A stretch of 64,000 nt of DNA from the NCBI GenBank assembly GCA_004346725.1, contig SMDE01000002.1:248001-312000 (forward strand), in the 5' to 3' direction. The translations under genes were made by a program, and so were the position numbers. The stretch's first letter is position 1. Every line of letters starts with the position of its first letter. Under the pieces are notes generated by a model that was not told where the DNA came from, did no database searches, and saw only the letters and a list, made by a program, of their open reading frames with translations. Origin of the DNA: Phytobacter diazotrophicus. GTDB taxonomy: Bacteria; Pseudomonadota; Gammaproteobacteria; Enterobacterales; Enterobacteriaceae. Shown one piece after another: positions 16,370 through 24,894 of the stretch.

Positions 16370-18643
16370 TTATATAAACATAAAAACACCAGCAGCATGA
16401 AGGCTCATCGCTAGTGAATCAAACTCAACCCCGGCAACGCGGGTTTTTATACCATTATCAATATGGATGGTCACTGGATTATTTTCCATCTTCATTCCGG
16501 TAAGACCAAAGCTCAAGGGCGTCACTGAAATATTTAGGCCTTTAATATCCACACCAGCACCGGTGATTCCTAAAGAGGCGCCGATATAGCTTTCCTGATG
16601 ACCATGAGCATTTGTCACCCAATACGGAGTATCAATATTCACTTCTGTATCAGAATGTATTGTGATTTTATTCGGAGATTGGATCAGCGTTTCTCCTGAT
16701 GCAATGGTCTGAGTCCATCCCCCATTGATTGTGGTGTTGACCTCACCCGTTATCTCATTATGCTGACCACCAGAGCTAACAATTAAACGATCGCCATTAC
16801 GAATTTCAGTATTACGCCCACCTGTCAGGATAAACGTCTCTTGTTTTCCATCTTTTATGGTTGTGGACTGATTCCCTTGCGCTATTTTTGTAGTCTGATC
16901 GCCAGTGATTTCATTTAACTCACCCTTGCTCAGAATAGTCAGATGACGTCCTTCTTTGATATTGATAACTTCACTATTATTGAAGTTTTTTTGCTCAACA
17001 TCATCCACCGTGGTCGTCCTTTTCTTCCGGTAGTAGAACGTGGCATCGCCCGTCACATCATCTTTCTGCTCTTTTTTGATCGTCGTCGTCCGGTTACCGT
17101 CGATATTGACCGTCTGATCATTCTCGACCGACACCATCATGTCTTTCTCGGAATGCATCTGCACCGATTCATTACCCGGACTGTCTTCAAAAAACAGGAA
17201 GCTGGCATTATCGACGCTGCCATCTTTACTACGGGTCATAAAGCCCATCCGGGTGGCATCACCAGGCAGGTCCCACGGCGGCATACTGGCTTCGTTATAA
17301 ACACGCCCGGTGATAATCGGCCTGTCGGGGTCACCGTTAATAAAGTCGACCACCACTTCATCACCAACACGTGGGATCTGCACGCCGCCAAAGCCTTGCC
17401 CGGCCCAGGCGCTGGAAACACGCACCCAGCAAGAGCTGGTATCGTCGCCTTTTGCCTGCCTGTCCCAGTGAAACTTCACTTTCACCCGGCCATAGCGATC
17501 GGTCCAGATACTCTCTCCCTGCGGACCGACGACTTTTGCGGTCTGTGGCCCATAGGTACGCGGCCAGGCCGTTTTTTGCGCCGGACGGTATGTGACCGAA
17601 GAAGGAATGACGGTGAAATCAATGCGGTGCATTGTTTGCGAGCTCCCCCCGCTGGCGTAGGCATTCTCTTCCAGCCAGTAGTTAGCTTCAGTGGTCAGGT
17701 ATTCCGCGTTATCGCTGAAAAAGGGGGCATTATAGAGGGTAAAAGTATGCCCAGGGGTGATGCCCAGCGCGGTGGCGCTGCCCTGTATCTGCTGGTGCTC
17801 AACCTGCCAGCGTTCCTGATGAATACGGGCATAGAATTCACCGTGTCCATGATCAACAAAGCGCCCCGGCCAGTCATAAACATTAATGCTGCCGGGCTCT
17901 GGCGAGTTTGGATTCTGGCGCGCCTGAAACAGCCAGGCATTCGGCTTACGGAAATCGTAATCGTCCAGGCTGTAGATCCCCGGCGTCACGCTGTCGGTCA
18001 GCGCCCACTGGCTGATCCCCTCTTCGTCGGTACTGCCGCCGGACGGTGTCACGTGATAAGGAATGGATTCATAACCGGCAAACGGCTGATGCTGGCTGGC
18101 GGCATCAGTCAACACCATGACGTGGCGCCCGGATTCGTGGCGGAAGAAGTAGCTGATACCCTCCAGTTCCATCAGGCGGCTGATAAAGTCGAAGCTGCTC
18201 TCCTGATACTGTACGCAGTAATCCCAGACGCGGTAACTCTCGCTCAGCTTGTCTTCAACGTTAACCTTGCTTTCAGAGAGCAGCGTTTTGACGATTTGCG
18301 GTACCGTCTGCCCCTGGAAAATACGCAGGTTACGGTCGCGTTGCATTGGCCATAAGTCGGATTCAACACTGAGCTGATAGACCGCGTAGCGGGTGCCGGA
18401 CAACTCCACGGCGCTCACCGCCACACGGGTCACTTTGCCGTTAAAGTAGCGCGGCGATGTCATATCCTGCGTCGGGACAGTCACGGTGACGGATTTGCCC
18501 AGCAACTGGCTGCGGTCTATGCGCGCATCGGTGCCCAGCAACGTCAGGCCAAGTGCATAAGGTTCTGACAGCGCTTCACGTCCTGACAGTTTCCAGAACA
18601 ATAGCCCGTCTACGGGGAGCTGTACGGTAATACGATTGAGCAT
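16370..18643 (-). CDS. vgrG: VgrG (TssI) spike protein without toxin domain
   Basis: 757 residues. The first about 550 are almost identical to the other VgrG in the window (gp27/gp5-like base, including the WTDRYGRVKVKFHWD strand). The tail is a long beta-helix rich in T/N/G (for example TTIKDGKQETF and the NEITG repeats), ending with a hydrophobic strand AAGVFMFI; no catalytic motif is seen. ATG at 18643 corresponds to the second Met of the sister protein; a TTG at 18685 is possible but less likely. It is the structural spike, probably loaded by the nearby DUF4150 or Rhs tips. Confidence 0.92.
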   Translation of the reverse strand: MLNRITVQLPVDGLLFWKLSGREALSEPYALGLTLLGTDARIDRSQLLGKSVTVTVPTQDMTSPRYFNGKVTRVAVSAVELSGTRYAVYQLSVESDLWPMQRDRNLRIFQGQTVPQIVKTLLSESKVNVEDKLSESYRVWDYCVQYQESSFDFISRLMELEGISYFFRHESGRHVMVLTDAASQHQPFAGYESIPYHVTPSGGSTDEEGISQWALTDSVTPGIYSLDDYDFRKPNAWLFQARQNPNSPEPGSINVYDWPGRFVDHGHGEFYARIHQERWQVEHQQIQGSATALGITPGHTFTLYNAPFFSDNAEYLTTEANYWLEENAYASGGSSQTMHRIDFTVIPSSVTYRPAQKTAWPRTYGPQTAKVVGPQGESIWTDRYGRVKVKFHWDRQAKGDDTSSCWVRVSSAWAGQGFGGVQIPRVGDEVVVDFINGDPDRPIITGRVYNEASMPPWDLPGDATRMGFMTRSKDGSVDNASFLFFEDSPGNESVQMHSEKDMMVSVENDQTVNIDGNRTTTIKKEQKDDVTGDATFYYRKKRTTTVDDVEQKNFNNSEVINIKEGRHLTILSKGELNEITGDQTTKIAQGNQSTTIKDGKQETFILTGGRNTEIRNGDRLIVSSGGQHNEITGEVNTTINGGWTQTIASGETLIQSPNKITIHSDTEVNIDTPYWVTNAHGHQESYIGASLGITGAGVDIKGLNISVTPLSFGLTGMKMENNPVTIHIDNGIKTRVAGVEFDSLAMSLHAAGVFMFI

Positions 18644-18854
18644 AAGGTTAATTCCGTTACAAAAATCATGAAGAACCAGGTGCAATCATTAAATTATCGT
18701 GCCCGAACGACAAATATAATCAACCAGCAGTCAGTGAGGATATTACAAAAACGGGCAATAACGTCCGTTTTCTCTATTCATTGATATCGAGGAAGGGTGC
18801 CAGCCATTTCTTTTCAGAAAATTCCTGGCAATATACAGTTTAGCGAAACAGCAA

Positions 18855-19082
18855 TTAAACGAAATGGATCACCCTATGTGAACCTGCTGTTTTTGCCATC
18901 GCCTCATCGATATACTTCTTTTTTATTTCATCCGTGAGCGGTGTTTTTTCATGCGGCGGTTCAAACTGCTGCATGCTTTTCATCACAGCGTAAAAACCGC
19001 CGATAACCCTCTCACCTTGTGCTTTAATTTTCCAGCCATCAATATCCAAAATAATATAAGCGCTCGTGCCGGTAATTTTCAT
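18855..19082 (-). CDS. Hypothetical 75-residue protein downstream of the Eag-like gene
   Basis: The likely coding part begins MKITGTSAYI and contains GWKIKAQGERVIGGFYAVM followed by a Pro/Lys/Glu-rich stretch. The longer open frame (to 19268) overlaps the neighbouring gene and its extra N-terminal part looks non-coding. It has no signal peptide and no family I recognise. The position behind a DcrB/Eag-like gene is where an effector or immunity gene would be expected. The ribosome site is weak, so the start is uncertain. Confidence 0.5.
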   Translation of the reverse strand: MKITGTSAYIILDIDGWKIKAQGERVIGGFYAVMKSMQQFEPPHEKTPLTDEIKKKYIDEAMAKTAGSHRVIHFV

Positions 19083-19176
19083 TATCAGGTTACTTTGCCG
19101 TTCGAATATTCTGGCTAAGCCACACCCCGTGTTCCCCTGCTTTAGCGCAAAAAAGCACGGTAAAGTGCAGCATGAT

Positions 19177-19584
19177 CTACTTCCCACGATGAAACTTAAT
19201 ACTCTGAATAATTTCCTGATATTGCTGCTGATGACGTTCGTTAAATTCCCCCGGACAGGTCGCCACATAGCTCACCAATTTTTTTCCGGCTGGCGCTGCG
19301 TCCAGTAAAATAATGGTCTGACGCTGGAAGATAACGCGATTATCATTTTTGAACTGATAGAAAAGCTCAACGGCCGGGTAGCCATCAACCGTCAACATTT
19401 GCGTCGACTCAAGATAAAAATCGGTCAGCGTATCTTTTAGTTCGCGAAGCGTTCTGGCGGCGACAGCATGTACTTTATCGTCGGCATTTGCACTGGCGCG
19501 AGACACGACAAACGTAAATTCATTGCCACCATCAACAGTGTGTGTAAATGCATTCATAGTTCGGTCTTTGGCTGTATAGGGCAT
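19177..19584 (-). CDS. DcrB/DUF1795-like protein, possible orphan Eag chaperone
   Basis: About 135 residues: MNAFTHTVDGGNEFTFVVSRA near the start, then LKDTLTDFYLE, ELFYQFKNDNRVIFQRQ and a final helix QYQEIIQSIKF. This is the general fold pattern of DcrB/Eag proteins that chaperone prePAAR effectors. Unlike the chaperone at 5.0 kb it has no prePAAR-Rhs gene next to it. ATG at 19584 is used, though ATG at 19557 is also possible. It lies between the PpkA kinase and an unknown small gene. Confidence 0.6.
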   Translation of the reverse strand: MPYTAKDRTMNAFTHTVDGGNEFTFVVSRASANADDKVHAVAARTLRELKDTLTDFYLESTQMLTVDGYPAVELFYQFKNDNRVIFQRQTIILLDAAPAGKKLVSYVATCPGEFNERHQQQYQEIIQSIKFHRGK

Positions 19585-19651
19585 TGCCACATTTATTTTT
19601 ATGCAACCGATAGACTGCCGGAGCGATATTGCCGCACCGGCAGCGAAGAGA

Positions 19652-21163
19652 TTACGGTTGCGGATTTACCAGCCAGGTACCGGCACTGGTGATATTTAAC
19701 GTCTGGTGACGGGTCTGACCGTTACCCTGCAACACCAGCGCATACTGGCCCGGCTGCAGTTTCAGGGTCGCGAAACCATTGCTGGCCGGTGTTATCGACT
19801 GCGATTCCCCGTTGAGGGTCAGTTTTTCTCCCTCATTCATGCGCACATAGACCTGTGCAATCGCCGCAGGCGGCGTGGTTGCAGCGGGTTTATCCGCCGC
19901 CACAGGTGCGGTTTGTGCCGGAGCAGTCGGCGCCGTATCACGTGCTGGCGCTGCGGTGGTGGACGTAGCTGCTGGCGGCGTCGAAACCGGCGCACTGTTT
20001 TGCGCAGGCGGAGCGGCCGGTGTGGCTGGCGCGACGGGGGTATCGGCAGGACCGGTGCTTGCCGTCTGATTCGCATTCTCCTGCGGCGCATTGCCCTGAT
20101 GGAACAGCACGCCGCCGGCGATCAGGCCAACCAGCACCCCGGCCGCCACCAGGCCTGGCACTTTGTAACGCCGCCAGTCCAGGACGCCAGGTTTGGTTTC
20201 AACCTCTTCAATGGGAACCAGCATGGTGCCCGGCTTTTTCACGTTCAGCACATCGTCGAGTCCGGCGACCGGCATTTCGATCAGCGCCGCAAATTCATCG
20301 ATAGTTTGCGGACGGTCTTCCATTTTCAGCGCCAGCGCCTTGTCCACCGCCTGTAACAAGGACGGGGAGTAACCGGGCAGATGGCGATGGGCCAGCGGCT
20401 GATAACCATCCTGAATGCTGCGCACCACACTCACCGGCGGCGGTGAGCCCACGATCAGCGTATGGAGTACGGCACCCAGAGCGTAGATATCTGTCCACGG
20501 TCCCTGCTCGCTTTCATTATCGTCAGTGTATTGCTCAATCGGCGCATAGCCTGGGCGCAGCATGGTTTCGGTCTCGTCGGAGACCGAGCCAATACTGCGG
20601 CGGGCAGAGCCGAAATCCAGCAGGACGGGCAGGCCGTTATCCTGAATCTGGATGTTATCCAGCGAGATATCGCGATGCAGATAGCCTTCGTCGTGGATGG
20701 TTTTAATTGCCCCAAGCAGCATCGGCAGCGTGCGGCGGATCCACGCTTCGTTGATCATCTGCGGGTTCTTTTCGCGCAAACGGGAGAGCGTAGTGCCGCT
20801 GTAAAAGACCGTCCCCATATAGGCGGTGTCGTTTTGCACCCAGAAACGCAACACGTGCAGCAGGTTCGGGTGATTAAAACGCGCCAGCAGACGCGCTTCC
20901 TGAATAAAGCTGTTCAGTCCGGCGGAAAAGGCCTTACCAAAGCGCTCGCTACGCAACACCAGCGTCATGTCGTCATTGCGTACCGCAAGCGTTGAGGGCA
21001 TGAACTCTTTAATGGCTATAGTGCGTTCGAGTTGATGATCCCAGGCACGGTAGACAATGCCGAAACCGCCACCGCCAATCACCTCTTTGATTTCGAACTC
21101 ATTAAAGCGGTATCCCGTCGGCAGTGCGTTCGGTACAGTCCGGTTGTTTTCGTGATCCGTCAT
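19652..21163 (-). CDS. ppkA: T6SS serine/threonine protein kinase PpkA-like
   Basis: 503 residues. N-terminal Hanks-type kinase domain with a glycine loop (GGGGFGIVYRAWD), ATP-binding Lys in IAIKEF, catalytic loop HRDISLDN and DFGSARR. A single transmembrane helix (VAAGVLVGLIAGGVLF) follows a positive stretch, then an Ala/Pro/Thr-rich linker and a small C-terminal beta domain outside the membrane. PpkA phosphorylates the FHA protein and triggers T6SS assembly; PppA reverses this. Both partners are encoded here (29.3-31.9 kb). ATG at 21163 has AGAGAG upstream; ATG at 21190 would overlap the clpV stop. Probably in the tssE-F-G-clpV operon. Confidence 0.92.
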   Translation of the reverse strand: MTDHENNRTVPNALPTGYRFNEFEIKEVIGGGGFGIVYRAWDHQLERTIAIKEFMPSTLAVRNDDMTLVLRSERFGKAFSAGLNSFIQEARLLARFNHPNLLHVLRFWVQNDTAYMGTVFYSGTTLSRLREKNPQMINEAWIRRTLPMLLGAIKTIHDEGYLHRDISLDNIQIQDNGLPVLLDFGSARRSIGSVSDETETMLRPGYAPIEQYTDDNESEQGPWTDIYALGAVLHTLIVGSPPPVSVVRSIQDGYQPLAHRHLPGYSPSLLQAVDKALALKMEDRPQTIDEFAALIEMPVAGLDDVLNVKKPGTMLVPIEEVETKPGVLDWRRYKVPGLVAAGVLVGLIAGGVLFHQGNAPQENANQTASTGPADTPVAPATPAAPPAQNSAPVSTPPAATSTTAAPARDTAPTAPAQTAPVAADKPAATTPPAAIAQVYVRMNEGEKLTLNGESQSITPASNGFATLKLQPGQYALVLQGNGQTRHQTLNITSAGTWLVNPQP

Positions 21164-21189
21164 AATGGAAAACTCTCTTGATAATGGCA

Positions 21190-23802
21190 TTACGCCGCAA
21201 ACTGACAGTGAAACTCGCCCTGTGCAAAGGTAACGTGTAAACGTCGGTACTTCTCGTCGCGCGCGCTGGCGTCAAGCAAAAGCTGACTCATTTGAGGCAA
21301 CAGCGTATTGGTCAGAATCGCATCGACCATTCGGCCGCCCGATTCCACCTCCGTACAGCGCTGGACGATTTGCGTGATGACGCTTTCATCCACCTCAGAG
21401 ACAATGCCATGGTTCTCCTCAAGACGACGCTGAATGCGCTTGATTTGCAGACGCACGATCAACGCGAGCATCGCTTCGCTTAAGGGGTAATACGGCACCA
21501 CCAGCAGACGGCCCAATAGCGCAGGGGGAAAAACTTTAAGTAACGGAGGACGCAGCGCATCACGCAGCGCATCGGGATCCGGCAACAGTTCCGGGTCGGC
21601 GCACATACCGCTGATCAGTTCAGTCCCCACATTCGACGTCAGGATAATAATAGTGTTACGGAAATCGATATGTCGCCCTTCGCCATCTTCCATCCAGCCT
21701 TTATCAAATACCTGGAAGAAGATTTCATGGACATCCGGGTGCGCTTTTTCGATTTCATCAAGCAGCACCACGCTATACGGACGACGACGCACCGCTTCGG
21801 TTAGCACGCCCCCTTCACCGTAACCCACGTAGCCCGGAGGCGCGCCTTTCAGGGTGGAGACGGTATGCGCCTCCTGGAATTCACTCATATTAATGGTGAT
21901 GACATTCTGTTCACCACCGTAAAGCGACTCCGCCAGCGCCAGAGCGGTTTCGGTTTTCCCGACACCAGAGGGACCGCACAACATAAACACGCCAACCGGT
22001 TTATTCGGATCATCCAGCCGCGCGCGGGAGGTGCGCACCCGGCGGGCTATGGCCTCCAGACCGTGGCGTTGACCAATGACCCGCTCATTGAGGGTATCCG
22101 CCAGTTTCAGTACCGCATCGATTTCATTTTTCACCATCCGGCCCAGCGGGATGCCGGTCCAGTCGGAGACCACCGCCGCAACGATATTGGCATCGACAGC
22201 GGCAAACAACAGCGGCGCATCCCCCTGAACCTCGCGCAGCGCCTGCTGCTGCTGTTCCAGTTCATTGCGCAGCGCCGGGTGTTCCTCCTCCGCCGCCTGG
22301 CTGAGCGCACGACGCAGGCGGATAATTTCATCCACGTGCCCCTGCTCCTGCTGCCAGCGCCGGGTCAGGGCATCACGCATCTCACCAAGACGCTCGCGTT
22401 CGGCCTGTAGCGTTGCCACGCGGCTTTCGTCACCGGCCGCCATTCGCGCCTCGCGCCCGGCGATCTCTATCTCCACATCCAGCCCGGCAATGCGGTGCAG
22501 GCAATCTTCCAGTTGCGGCGGCGGCGTGCTGAGGCTCACCGCGACACGCGCACAGGCGGTATCGAGCAGCGCCACGGCTTTATCGGGCAACTGGCGCGCC
22601 GGAATATAACGATGGGAGAGCTTAACCGCCGCGACCACCGCTTCATCTAACAGCAGCACCCGATGGTGTGTTTCCAACGCTGAGACGGTGCTGCGCAGCA
22701 TCAGTACCGCTTTTTCTTCATCCGGCTCGGCCACTTGTACCGTCTGGAAGCGACGGGTCAGCGCCGGGTCTTTTTCGATGTATTTTTTGTACTCAGCCCA
22801 GGTCGTTGCGCCAATGGTACGCAACTGGCCGCGCGCCAGCGCTGGTTTGAGCAGGTTAGCGGCATCGCCCGTTCCTTGCTGGCCACCCGCGCCAATCAGG
22901 GTGTGGATCTCATCAATAAACAGCATGATCGGCACAGGGCTGGACTGCACTTCGTTGATCAACGCCTGCAGACGGGCCTCAAACTCCCCTTTCATGCTCG
23001 CGCCGGCCTGCAACATGCCGATATCCAGCAACCACAACTGCACATCACGCAGCGGTTCCGGCACATCGCCTGCGGCAATGCGCAGCGCGAGCCCTTCCAC
23101 CACCGCCGTTTTACCAACCCCGGCTTCACCGGTGAGCAGCGGGTTGTTCTGACGGCGGCGCATCAGGATATCCACCATCTGGCGGATCTCCTCATCACGC
23201 CCGACCACCGGGTCGATTTTGCCGTCACGCGCCCGTGCGGTGAGATCCTGCCCGTACTGCGCCAGGCTCCCCTGACGTGCGGGTGCGGCGGCCGCGTTTT
23301 CCGGCACAGCAACAGACTGCGCGGCTTCTTTGCTATCGGCAAAAATGGCGTCAAAATCATCGAGCAACGCGTCAACGCGCACCCGTTCAAACTGCGACGA
23401 GATACCTTTTAAGACCGTTGCCAGGCTCCAGGTTTTTAATAAGCCAATCAGCAGGTGGCCGCCGCGAATGCGGTTGACGCCAAATTTCAGCGAACCGTAG
23501 ACCCAGGCGCGTTCGACCGCGTTATCAATATGCTCAGACAGATCGGAGACGGAGCTTGCACCGCGCGGCAGACTATCCAGCGCGTGGACGATATCCTTCG
23601 TTAAGGCTTCCTCGCTCAATGAAAAATGACGAATCACCTGCTGAAGATCGCCCTGGTCTTGTTGCATTAACGCATGCAGCCAGTGAACCAGTTCCACATA
23701 TGGATTACCGCGCAGTTTGCAAAAGGCGGTGGCGCTTTCCAGCGAGGAAAATAACAGCGTATCCAGTTTGCCGAAGAGCACGGCACGGCTAATTTCTGAC
23801 AT
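21190..23802 (-). CDS. tssH: ClpV (TssH) AAA+ ATPase
   Basis: 870 residues. Clp-N repeats occupy about 1-150. The first AAA+ domain has Walker A GEAGVGKT near residue 212 and Walker B LFIDEIH, followed by a coiled-coil middle domain (about 420-530). The second AAA+ domain has GPSGVGKT and VVLLDEIEKAH. ClpV binds contracted TssB-TssC sheaths and unfolds them for reuse in the cytoplasm. It lies between tssG and ppkA, with only short gaps. Confidence 0.96.
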   Translation of the reverse strand: MSEISRAVLFGKLDTLLFSSLESATAFCKLRGNPYVELVHWLHALMQQDQGDLQQVIRHFSLSEEALTKDIVHALDSLPRGASSVSDLSEHIDNAVERAWVYGSLKFGVNRIRGGHLLIGLLKTWSLATVLKGISSQFERVRVDALLDDFDAIFADSKEAAQSVAVPENAAAAPARQGSLAQYGQDLTARARDGKIDPVVGRDEEIRQMVDILMRRRQNNPLLTGEAGVGKTAVVEGLALRIAAGDVPEPLRDVQLWLLDIGMLQAGASMKGEFEARLQALINEVQSSPVPIMLFIDEIHTLIGAGGQQGTGDAANLLKPALARGQLRTIGATTWAEYKKYIEKDPALTRRFQTVQVAEPDEEKAVLMLRSTVSALETHHRVLLLDEAVVAAVKLSHRYIPARQLPDKAVALLDTACARVAVSLSTPPPQLEDCLHRIAGLDVEIEIAGREARMAAGDESRVATLQAERERLGEMRDALTRRWQQEQGHVDEIIRLRRALSQAAEEEHPALRNELEQQQQALREVQGDAPLLFAAVDANIVAAVVSDWTGIPLGRMVKNEIDAVLKLADTLNERVIGQRHGLEAIARRVRTSRARLDDPNKPVGVFMLCGPSGVGKTETALALAESLYGGEQNVITINMSEFQEAHTVSTLKGAPPGYVGYGEGGVLTEAVRRRPYSVVLLDEIEKAHPDVHEIFFQVFDKGWMEDGEGRHIDFRNTIIILTSNVGTELISGMCADPELLPDPDALRDALRPPLLKVFPPALLGRLLVVPYYPLSEAMLALIVRLQIKRIQRRLEENHGIVSEVDESVITQIVQRCTEVESGGRMVDAILTNTLLPQMSQLLLDASARDEKYRRLHVTFAQGEFHCQFAA

Positions 23803-23850
23803 GATCGATTCCGTGAATGTAAGAGATAACGCCTGGGAGACGGTGAGGGA

Positions 23851-24894
23851 TCACCGCTCCGGACTGAAAACCAAATCACCGCGAGCAAGCGGCTGCGGCT
23901 GCATACCCAGCCAGGCGCTGTAGCCCAGGCGCCCTGAGCCGCCCAGCGCCGCGCCGTTCACATCCTGACTCTGTAACAACACGCGCAGGGACCATTGATA
24001 CTCAATGCCGAGATACTGACGAACCCAGTCGCGAAGCCGGGTTACCCAGGCCTCTCCGGGCAGAAAATGGCGGTAGGTTTCAGCATCCAGCGGCCCCAGC
24101 TCGATGCGAAAGTTATGGGCGACATCGCGTACCGCCGCCCCCAGAAAGGCCGATTCCCCCAGACGCGGCGCACGACGCCCGCCCTGTAACCGCGCCCTTT
24201 CTCGCTCACCCAGAGGCATCCATTGTGGAACATTCGCCACCACCTTCACCGGCACGTTGAAGTAGGCACGCAGGATCTTCTCCAGCCCTTCCGGGTCACG
24301 GCCATTACGCGTTAAATGTCCGGCCAGGGCGAAACGGGCATGCGGGCTAAGAGACCCCTTTTCCAGTTGCCCCGGCTGCCCCATGCCGATAAGCGAAGCG
24401 ATATACCGCTCGAAGCGTTTGTTGTCCGGGCGATCCAGTGAAACCGTGGGTTGCGCATCGGCCCAGGCGCGATAAAACAACAGCGTCAGGCGGTGATGAA
24501 ACAGGTCGGCAAACGCCGTCAGGCTCTCATCCTGATGGTGATCCAGCCGCTCGCGCGCATACTCAGTCAGGTGCAGCGGCAGCGGCCCATTCGGCCCGAA
24601 CAGACCAAAACTTAAAATCGACACATCATACAGAGATGACTGGTCGCGCTGACGCACCTCTGCCAGGGTCGAAGGGGCAAAACCGAGCGACGGTTTCTGA
24701 CCAATACGCAGAGGTTCAAAGCGCGGCAGCGGCGCGCGCCCCAGCGGATAACGCTCGCCGCCCTGGGCATCAACACGGCGCAACAGGGTGAACAGATCGT
24801 AACGCCAGGGCGCCGCCATCACGTTCTGCCAGAACGACGGCGGCATGGCGGTTGCCCGCGTCACGGGCGAAAGACGGGTCAGCGTTTCGCTCAT
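23851..24894 (-). CDS. tssG: TssG baseplate protein
   Basis: 347 residues with the TssG/ImpH pattern: FWQNVMAAPWRYDLFTLLRR near the start, LGFAPSTLAEV, FGLFGPNGPLPLHLTEYARER, and a C-terminal LGIEYQWSLRVLL. TssG forms the baseplate wedge with TssE, TssF and TssK. Its ATG overlaps the tssF stop as ATGA, so translation is coupled. Confidence 0.95.
   Translation of the reverse strand: MSETLTRLSPVTRATAMPPSFWQNVMAAPWRYDLFTLLRRVDAQGGERYPLGRAPLPRFEPLRIGQKPSLGFAPSTLAEVRQRDQSSLYDVSILSFGLFGPNGPLPLHLTEYARERLDHHQDESLTAFADLFHHRLTLLFYRAWADAQPTVSLDRPDNKRFERYIASLIGMGQPGQLEKGSLSPHARFALAGHLTRNGRDPEGLEKILRAYFNVPVKVVANVPQWMPLGERERARLQGGRRAPRLGESAFLGAAVRDVAHNFRIELGPLDAETYRHFLPGEAWVTRLRDWVRQYLGIEYQWSLRVLLQSQDVNGAALGGSGRLGYSAWLGMQPQPLARGDLVFSPER

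Noticed and set aside
16943-18355. 470-codon open frame on the plus strand
   Set aside because: It is antisense to vgrG2, arises from high GC codon bias, and resembles no protein.
18643-18685. TTG start extending VgrG2 by 14 residues
   Set aside because: The added residues are unlike other VgrGs, and the internal ATG matches the sister gene.
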